The notes beneath the pieces were generated by a model that was not told the DNA's origin, searched no databases, and saw only the letters and a program-made list of their open reading frames with translations. This document shows, piece by piece, positions 57,785-64,000 of a DNA stretch of 64,000 nucleotides; positions within the stretch are counted from its first letter, which is position 1; each line of letters opens with the position of its first letter. The stretch spans positions 1,116,001 through 1,180,000 of the forward strand of contig JAGMUV010000003.1 of assembly GCA_020744425.1 (NCBI GenBank), given 5' to 3'. The translations under genes were made by a program, and so were the position numbers. Origin of the DNA: Dactylonectria macrodidyma (taxonomy: Eukaryota > Ascomycota > Sordariomycetes > Hypocreales > Nectriaceae).

Positions 57785-59257
57785 CTAGCCGCCGCTCTGT
57801 TTCCGAACAGCAGTATTCCAAAGGGAGCTCGCATCGTGCCATTCCTTGTCCCATCGCTTGGGTTGCGTTGGTGCAAACTTGCACTGCATTTCGAGGTCGT
57901 GGATGATGTTCAAAAGTTGGGTGAAGCCGGCGGAACCGGGCCAGAGGTCAAAAAGTTTGTAACTTTTGAAGATGGGAAACCATTCGGGAATGAGAACGGC
58001 GCGTTGGCTTGATGGAGATGAGTTGAGATCCCGGACGTCGAACGTCTTGGCTTCGGGCTCAGGTGTAGGTTCTGATGGGGAGGAATCGGGGTTCGAGGCT
58101 GGAACTGTCTTGACTTCGGACTCAGGTGGTGGCGCCGATGCCTGTTGCCATTGTACCCAGAACGCCTGGTTGAATGCATCCCTATTCGCAGATCGGATGT
58201 CATCGAGACGCCCTTGATAGGCGCTGTATCTCGCGGGTTTGGACATGCCCTGTAAGTATGCCATCTCGCCGAGTTCGGGATGAGCGACGAGTGGTTTCCG
58301 GAAAAGCCGTTTGTCGAGACCTCCTGACTCGAGCAGGAGCTCACGGTAACTCTCAGGGGGCTCTTTGTCAACACCATCACATTTAAAGGTAAAAAAGCCC
58401 GCAATGACACCTTCTGTCTCGCCGTGGTTGATGGAGACGGCCTCCATCTTCTTCACCAAATCGGTCTCGAGATGGCGAATCTTTTCTACCTGTGCTGGGG
58501 TTAGGGGCGGCGGCGAGGAAGTCCGTCTGGATTGCACAAGGCCGCGGGCCCTCCTCTCTGCTAATCGCGCAGCTTGGGACTTCTTGCGGTTCTCGCACAA
58601 GAATTCTCTCAGAACATTGTCAGCTTTGTTGCGTGCCTCGACAACAGGTTTATAGCTCGCTTCGCGGTCTTGCTCCTGACCTGCGAGAAACTCGACCAGT
58701 TGAGCCCCTTCTTCAGAGTATTTGTCCAACAACTCTTCGACATCGATACTATTCGCAGTGTTTAAAGATTGGAACAGGTTTTTGCTGGATATTGGGTATT
58801 GGTCGCGAGAAGGGGGTGGAAATTCTAAGCGAAAAGGCTGTGGCCTGGCGAGGGAAGGGTCACCTATCGGCCGAGGGCCCCTGAAATGGTTCCTGGATAT
58901 GGTGACAGAGATGTCCCCTTTTGCTGTGGTAGGTCTACTGGGCGCCGTTTGAGATGCGACGGTGGTTGCGAATGAAGAGTGGCTCGGCTGGAGACGCATG
59001 AATGACGGTTGTAGCGCCCATGGCTCTGATGGGCGTTGCGTAGGAGACAAAGGTGACGATCCCAGCACTTGACGTCCTTTCTTCGTATCGACGGCACGGA
59101 TCGGATTTACAGGCGAGGGCGGGCTTTGCTCAACGAGGAGCGAGGCTGGGGGCTGCAAGCAGGTAGAACTAGAGCGAAAACTTCCCGTAGGACTTTCAGT
59201 GGGAAGATGATCGTCGGCATCGAGCAGATCGATGGCTGTAGATGCTGTAGCCGACAT
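57785..59257 (-). CDS. Unknown protein, 490 aa, possibly prematurely stopped or readthrough-extended
   Basis: An intronless minus-strand frame starts at ATG 59257 (MSATASTAIDLLDADDHL). I do not recognise the family. The first 160 residues are Ser/Pro/Thr-rich and disordered. Residues of about 165-255 form a helical, charged region (DVEELLDKYSEEGAQLVEF, ENRKKSQAARLAERRARG). A central part (about 255-375) looks folded (HLETDLVKKMEAVSINHGE, VIAGFFTFKCDGVDKEP). The C-terminal part (FPIFKSYKLFDLWPGSAGF, LLNIIHDLEMQCKFAP, KRWDKEWHDASSLWNTAVR) ends at a TAG, beyond which the same frame continues for 69 protein-like codons. Nuclear or chromatin roles are possible but unsupported. It is transcribed in the same direction as IRC3. 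Confidence 0.75.
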   Translation of the reverse strand: MSATASTAIDLLDADDHLPTESPTGSFRSSSTCLQPPASLLVEQSPPSPVNPIRAVDTKKGRQVLGSSPLSPTQRPSEPWALQPSFMRLQPSHSSFATTVASQTAPSRPTTAKGDISVTISRNHFRGPRPIGDPSLARPQPFRLEFPPPSRDQYPISSKNLFQSLNTANSIDVEELLDKYSEEGAQLVEFLAGQEQDREASYKPVVEARNKADNVLREFLCENRKKSQAARLAERRARGLVQSRRTSSPPPLTPAQVEKIRHLETDLVKKMEAVSINHGETEGVIAGFFTFKCDGVDKEPPESYRELLLESGGLDKRLFRKPLVAHPELGEMAYLQGMSKPARYSAYQGRLDDIRSANRDAFNQAFWVQWQQASAPPPESEVKTVPASNPDSSPSEPTPEPEAKTFDVRDLNSSPSSQRAVLIPEWFPIFKSYKLFDLWPGSAGFTQLLNIIHDLEMQCKFAPTQPKRWDKEWHDASSLWNTAVRKQSGG

Positions 59258-60184
59258 GGTGGTGCTGATGAGGTGTGTCGATTAGGAGTGTTGATAAAGG
59301 GTGTGAGTTGGAAATTGTGGACGAGAGTGCGAAGAAGGTGAAGGTGCAGAAGGTGAAGTCGTAGAAGAGAAAGTGCAGAAGGGGAGGTGTTGACGTAAAG
59401 GCGTCGAAGCCAAGTCAACAGAGGGTGAGAGGGAAGCGAACTGAGCGACAACAGGGCGAAAACGGGCAATCTGCAGAAAATATGTAAGCAGTGCAGAAAA
59501 GTGATGACGAAGAGTGTTTTGAAATTGGTGAGCAAGATCTCCGAAGGAAACGAGGGAAGAAAGCTGAGAAAGTGGGTTGCAGCTGCTTGGTTGTCGTTGA
59601 TGCGGCACCTTCCTCACTCTTCTTAGGAACCCTAGGGAGGAAGGCAAGACGATTCAAGCACTGTCCGTGATAGATACCTGAGGTTGTGTCGAGAGTCGGT
59701 GAGTTGGCTCTGCCGCGTCTTTGACGGTGATTCATGGCCATCGTGACGGACCGCGAGGCATACGTCAACAGCTGCTACACACCATGGCAGTGTTCACCAG
59801 CTGGTTTGCTACCCAGGTACGAACTAGCGCCAGGGTCGGCATCTTGGGTGTGAGGCCTTGCTGGACACAAGGCTTAGGTCAGTGTAGGATCAAGTACAGG
59901 TTGCCATGCCGGAGTGAAGCATCCAAATGCGAGGAAGGTTATCGTTGAAGCTCATATTCGGGTCGTCTAAGATTACATCCATGAAAGACATGGCATGGGT
60001 ATACAGTTCCACATCAGAGAAGCTCGGATCGGCTTCTTCCCTCTCCCTTCTAGAAGCCATTTTCCCCGAACCGGGTCTATACCTAACTCATATGAAACAC
60101 ATGACCAAACGCCGTCCCACCCGGTTGTTGTACAGCAGATTACACCTTGTTACACGCCCATCGGCGACAACCACACGCAAAGCT
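59258..60184. promoter_or_regulatory. Promoter/leader of the unknown gene and 3' flank of IRC3
   Basis: About 930 bp between two minus-strand genes. On the minus strand the part next to 59257 is C/T-rich (a plus-strand run of GAAGGTGAAGGTGCAGAAGG words at 59333-59360), which fits a leader. No further gene is recognised. Confidence 0.5.
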
Positions 60185-62192
60185 TCATCCCATCAAAGGT
60201 CCCACCTTGACGTGCTCCCTGAGTTGCCTTGACTCTAACGCCGCCGTTTGCCTCTCCCGCCGCTTCTGCTCCGCCTCAATCTTGGCAAAGTAACCGCGAG
60301 CCCCGTGTTTCAGCTTCGTAATCATGTCATTGGCTTTGCCCTTGTTCAAGCCCTTCATCTCAAGAGGCTTCGAATTCTTGCCACGCATTTTGTTGATAAA
60401 GTCGATCTGCCCTGGGGTAGGTGGCAACTTTCGCCAGCTCTGGTAGCGATGAATAAATGTGTGAGGGAACGCGGAGGCTGCGTAGCTGTCCGCTCCATGC
60501 ACAGCGTCAGCGAAGGTGGCTGCGGTCAGAATCTCTCGGGGCGCCGCGTAGGGTGACTTGGATAAACCAGCCGGGAGGGCTCGCACCTCCAACGCTCGGT
60601 AAATAGGGCCGGAGGTTCCCAGGTCCTCACTGATCGTTTCAATCCTTATATAGGAGCCGCTCGGGGCGGAGAGGACGAACTTGTCTTGCCCAACTTGAAC
60701 CCATGAGTATTGGCTGATGGTCCGAATATGCTTTTCTCCCGACGTATCGGCGATGAGGTCGAGAACTGAGGAATAGTCTGTGAATGTGACTACGTCAGAA
60801 GGGCTCGGGCCTGCAGTGGAGGTGAATGCTAGAGAGGTCTTCTTGATGTCTTCCCCTCTCTCCTCAGCGGATTTCAACTTCCGCATTTCCTTGACTGAGG
60901 CACTGTTCACCAACACGTTAGGGTCCAGGCCGAAAAGCGTCGGCGTGGTTACGATTCCGGTATCCAAGCTGGACACTAGGTCGATGATGTGGCAGTTCTT
61001 CTTGCCGGGGTGAAGCCGCATGCCTCTTCCAATCATCTGCACAAGAAGGTTTCGCGACCTCGTGGGCCTTCCTAGCACAATGCAGTCGATGTTGGGGATA
61101 TCGGTTCCCTCGGTAAATACACCGCAATTCACAAGCACCGGGAATTCCCCCCTCCTGAAGGCATCCAGAGTTTTGCCTCTCTCAACCCTAGGCGTGTCTC
61201 CCGTCACGTATCTGGCTTCAAATCCGTGGTCGCGAAATGTCTGGGTGAGCTTGATGACGTGAGCTATATCAACGCAGAACACGAGGGTTGACTTTCTTCC
61301 TTTAGCTTTCGCCATCCAACTGCGAACAGTAATATCGTTGATTTCGTCGGTGTTGACAACCTTGGAGAGTTCACCAGGCTGATAATCACCAAAGTTATTG
61401 CCTTTCACTTGTTTCAGATTGGCTGTTGATTCAACCGTTGTAAATATGACATCCGCAAGCCATTTCTCGGAAATCATCTCAACATAATCCTTATGATAGA
61501 CAATCTCATCGATGGCTGCACCGAGTTTCACGCCATCGAATCGTGAGAAGGTGGCAGACACACCAATCAGGTTGGGAGACTCTTCTCGCTTCTCGTCGAG
61601 GCCAAAATGTTGCAGGGTTTTCAAGTACCCTGGCGCGACGATGTGATGCGCTTCATCCACGAGCACAAGCTTGAATCGTGAGGGATCGAACTTGTCCAAG
61701 CGACCCTTAGAGATGATGCTCCGAACACTAGCGATGGTGATGTCGGCGGTGCCGGTGGCATGAATATTCCCCATCTCAATTTCGATGCTCTTATTTGGAT
61801 ACGCACGCTGGCAATGATTTGCTGCTTGCTCAACCAATTCCCGTCGGTGAGCAAGGATCAGTGTGCGATCAGCATCCTCTGAAGTTGACGGCGTCTTGTC
61901 AATGAGTTGGGTGAAAATGACCTGCAACGAATGAGCCTCAAGATCAGTCCATGGCGTCAAAGTTACGTACCGTCTTGCCACTTCCAGTCGCCAGCGAAAT
62001 TCCGACTCGTTTATGGCCGCGATCGAGCGACTCCAAGACCGATGTGATGCATTCTTGTTGATAGTCGCGGAGTTGAAATTGGCTACTAGGGGACACCGTA
62101 GATGCGTAAGCTACGAAGGCCCATGACTTGAGCGCGGGTGTGCCGAGCCGGGCATTAGGCCGCAGTATACAGTTTGCAACTGTTCGTAGCAT
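60185..62192 (-). CDS. IRC3: Mitochondrial DEAH-type helicase IRC3
   Basis: Two exons on the minus strand (61971-62192 and 60185-61921), joined in phase 0 over a 49-nt intron, give 652 aa. The N-terminus is Arg-rich and lacks acidic residues (MLRTVANCILRPNARLG), a mitochondrial presequence. Helicase superfamily 2 motifs follow in order: Q-like FQLRDYQQECI, Walker A SLATGSGKT at about 66-74, Ia LILAHRRELV, II DEAH at 163-166, III GVSATFSR, IV-V TLVFCVDIAHV and GVFTEGTDIPNID, and VI QMIGRGMRLHPGKKN. Irc3 in yeast is a double-stranded DNA helicase that stabilises mitochondrial DNA. The intron falls immediately after the Walker A threonine. The start at 62192 was chosen because the longer frame upstream has no ATG. 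It is head to head with the Rrn5-like gene. Confidence 0.92.
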
Positions 62193-62580
62193 TGCACATG
62201 ACGAGATGTACAATACGCACAATTATACTGCATCTAATTCAATTTTTACCAAGATGAAGCTTCGAATAAGTATTTCCATGCGCTTGGGTGGAGTACAAAG
62301 TTCTTAGCGTCCGCGTTAGTCAGCAAACACATGGTGGCGGGTGGTTTCCGCAAACTCATTGACTGGGGGCTTCTAGAAATTTGGGACGGTGAACGCTATG
62401 AGCCAAGTGCCGAACATCTCCCGCTTCTTTCTTTACTTGCTATCTACCGACCTCACTCAAGCCTTTATTATTCACTGGGCTCAACAAGATCTTGTGGTCG
62501 ATAATCGACTGTTCCTCATTCTCTGCTACCATGTTTTCGCCTGCTCAGAGTATTCTTGACGCCGTCTGCAACAAGGGAGC
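62193..62580. promoter_or_regulatory. Shared divergent promoter of IRC3 and the Rrn5-like gene
   Basis: 388 bp separate the two start codons. A plus-strand ATG at 62531 starts a short frame out of phase with, and overlapping, the Rrn5-like start at 62581; if transcribed it is an overlapping upstream ORF. No other feature is recognised. Confidence 0.55.
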
Positions 62581-64000
62581 ATGGACTCAGATGCCGACTA
62601 TCCCCGCGGCGAGGAGGAAAATGAGCTTCACCACTCTTCGCCTTCACAGATGAGGAGTCTGGAAGATCCGGATTTGTTTCGGAATAATGACCCAGTTGAA
62701 TATCCCGACCAGTCCGGAAGCGAATATGCTGAAAGCGAAAACACCGATGGTGAAGCAGACGCAAACCCAACTGTCAATGAGGATGATGGCGGGCTCTTCT
62801 ATCTCAAACGGCCAGCAGAAGATGCCCCGATACAACGCGCTTTCAAAAGACACAAGGGTGTCTTGAACACTGAATATCTCGATCTACTCAACGGCGACAT
62901 CGAAGATGCGGCCCGCCGGGTCAACCTCTCCAACGATGAAGACAATGAGCCTAGCCAACTAGGCCTCACTGTTTGGTCACCCTTGGAGAAGAAGCTATTC
63001 TTTGAGTCCATAGGGCGTTTGGGGCAAGGTGATCTGCCTAATATTGCGTCCCGCATAGGAACCAAGAGTGAGGTTGAAGTTCATCACTACCTCAGCATCC
63101 TCAAGCGGGTCCAACTCATGCGACAAAGAGAAGGGTTACGCCCAGCCATAGAATTCTCAGAGTATCCTGCCGCCGTCGAGCTCAGCCAGCCTCTTTGTCA
63201 TGCTTTAGACGAAGCTGCAGATGCAGTCTCGGTCAGACAAGAGCGCAAGGAAGAGCAGCGGGAGGAGAGCAAGTGGGGGCAGTGCTGGAACATTACTCCA
63301 CAACTTGCCCAGCAGATCGACAACGGCGAAATAGTTCCAAGAGGACCAAATTTTGCATTTACTGGAGTTTTGAATATACAAAACTGGTTGAGGCTCGCGG
63401 AACGCATTTTCATGAACTCCTCAATTCCTAGTGATAACTGGAGCTTCATCGACAACCACCGACCATCCATGTGGGCCACAACATTTGAAGACTTCCACTC
63501 TCTAGCCGTCTCTATCACGCGGAGACTGGTTCAGACAACCATTTTTCTGAGCATGTCGAGAATTAGAGCAAAAAGGGAACTCATTCCTTCAACTCGAGAT
63601 ATTGTGAGACGACAAGACGTTGGAGCAGCCATTGCATCACTGGGCATGACATCAAACTCTGAAGTATTTTGGCTTAAATCCGCCCGCAGACTTCGTCTGG
63701 AGGTTTTCGAGGAGCCCCCAGACCGAGATGAGGAAGTGGAACTGGAAGCCCTCACGTATGATGAAGTCGAAGAGGCTCTGTCGAGAGACGAAGATCAACT
63801 TTTGTCGCCGGAGCAGGAGCCAACGCCTGCACCAGTTGAGGAAGAACTAACTGAGTTCCGAAAATGGGATGAATCCGACTTCGAGACGCCATTCGATATC
63901 TCCGATGGCGAAGATGCCGCCATTATCGGGGAAGCAAACGAAGTGCTCCAATATTCCGCGGCCGACTTCCCAGAGACGTATCGTACCAAAGAAGCATTGA
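62581..64000 (+). CDS. Rrn5-like RNA polymerase I upstream activating factor subunit (partial, 3' end beyond window)
   Basis: An open frame starts at ATG 62581 (MDSDADYPRGEEENE) and has 473 codons without a stop to the window end. The N-terminus is acidic. Residues of about 125-180 form a SANT/Myb-like unit (TVWSPLEKKLFFESIGRLG, LPNIASRIGTKSEVEVHHYL), the hallmark of fungal Rrn5, a subunit of the upstream activation factor that directs RNA polymerase I to rDNA. Downstream are helical segments (GVLNIQNWLRLAERIFMN, VFWLKSARRLRLEVFEEPP) and a very acidic region (DRDEEVELEALTYDEVEEAL). No intron signal is needed in the visible part. The assignment is from motif recognition; another SANT protein is possible. 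It shares its promoter region with IRC3. Confidence 0.78.
   Translation, partial: MDSDADYPRGEEENELHHSSPSQMRSLEDPDLFRNNDPVEYPDQSGSEYAESENTDGEADANPTVNEDDGGLFYLKRPAEDAPIQRAFKRHKGVLNTEYLDLLNGDIEDAARRVNLSNDEDNEPSQLGLTVWSPLEKKLFFESIGRLGQGDLPNIASRIGTKSEVEVHHYLSILKRVQLMRQREGLRPAIEFSEYPAAVELSQPLCHALDEAADAVSVRQERKEEQREESKWGQCWNITPQLAQQIDNGEIVPRGPNFAFTGVLNIQNWLRLAERIFMNSSIPSDNWSFIDNHRPSMWATTFEDFHSLAVSITRRLVQTTIFLSMSRIRAKRELIPSTRDIVRRQDVGAAIASLGMTSNSEVFWLKSARRLRLEVFEEPPDRDEEVELEALTYDEVEEALSRDEDQLLSPEQEPTPAPVEEELTEFRKWDESDFETPFDISDGEDAAIIGEANEVLQYSAADFPETYRTKEAL

Noticed and set aside
57785..57811. 24-nt intron removing the UAG in the unknown minus-strand gene
   Set aside because: A GT...AG pair exists in frame, but 24 nt is far below the length of fungal spliceosomal introns.

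Overview
The window is nuclear DNA from a filamentous ascomycete, most likely a Sordariomycete and probably Hypocreales. The genes carry short spliceosomal introns (mostly 47-125 nt) with GTRNGT-type donors, CTAAC-like branch sites and YAG acceptors. Promoters and leaders are pyrimidine-rich, and the recognisable products (END3, SEC62, MED21, RPA2, LonP2, IRC3, an Rrn5-like factor, IDI1) match the filamentous-fungal forms. There are no operons. I resolved 18 protein-coding loci, one of them cut by the right edge, by joining exons by hand; all introns are inferred from sequence only.

Left block (1.6-18.7 kb), compact and mostly housekeeping: a secreted Cys-rich GPI-anchor-type protein; acyl-CoA-binding protein (-); an AIF/AMID-type FAD oxidoreductase (+); END3 (-); isopentenyl-diphosphate isomerase IDI1 (+); a GNAT acetyltransferase (+) with a spliced upstream ORF; RPA2 (-), whose first coding exon is only ATGT; and peroxisomal Lon protease (+).

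Middle (18.7-34.2 kb): a gene-poor island of about 15.5 kb. I find no convincing gene, RNA gene or transposon ORF in it. It holds a perfect 182-bp tandem duplication, a pure A/T tract, short satellites, and at its right end a pyrimidine-rich stretch with a TATA-like box that looks like a very long leader for the next gene. That gene (34.2-36.5 kb) is a Zn2Cys6 transcription factor with a PAS-like region. Its zinc cluster is encoded across an 8-nt microexon.

Right block (40.4-64 kb): a second GNAT acetyltransferase (+); SEC62 (-) and MED21 (+) sharing a 370-bp divergent promoter; a pyrimidine 5'-nucleotidase of the HAD family (-); a large disordered basic protein of unknown function (+); a multi-KH RNA-binding protein (+); an unknown 490-aa protein (-) whose frame continues for 69 plausible codons beyond an in-frame UAG; the mitochondrial helicase IRC3 (-); and, head to head with it, an Rrn5-like RNA polymerase I factor (+) that runs off the window end.

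The genes are largely independent housekeeping functions: lipid and isoprenoid metabolism, endocytosis, replication, organelle quality control, secretion, and Pol I/Pol II transcription. I see no secondary-metabolite cluster, CRISPR, IS element, rRNA or convincing tRNA. The observations most worth follow-up are the in-frame UAG, the microexon in the zinc cluster, and the gene-poor island with its long leader.
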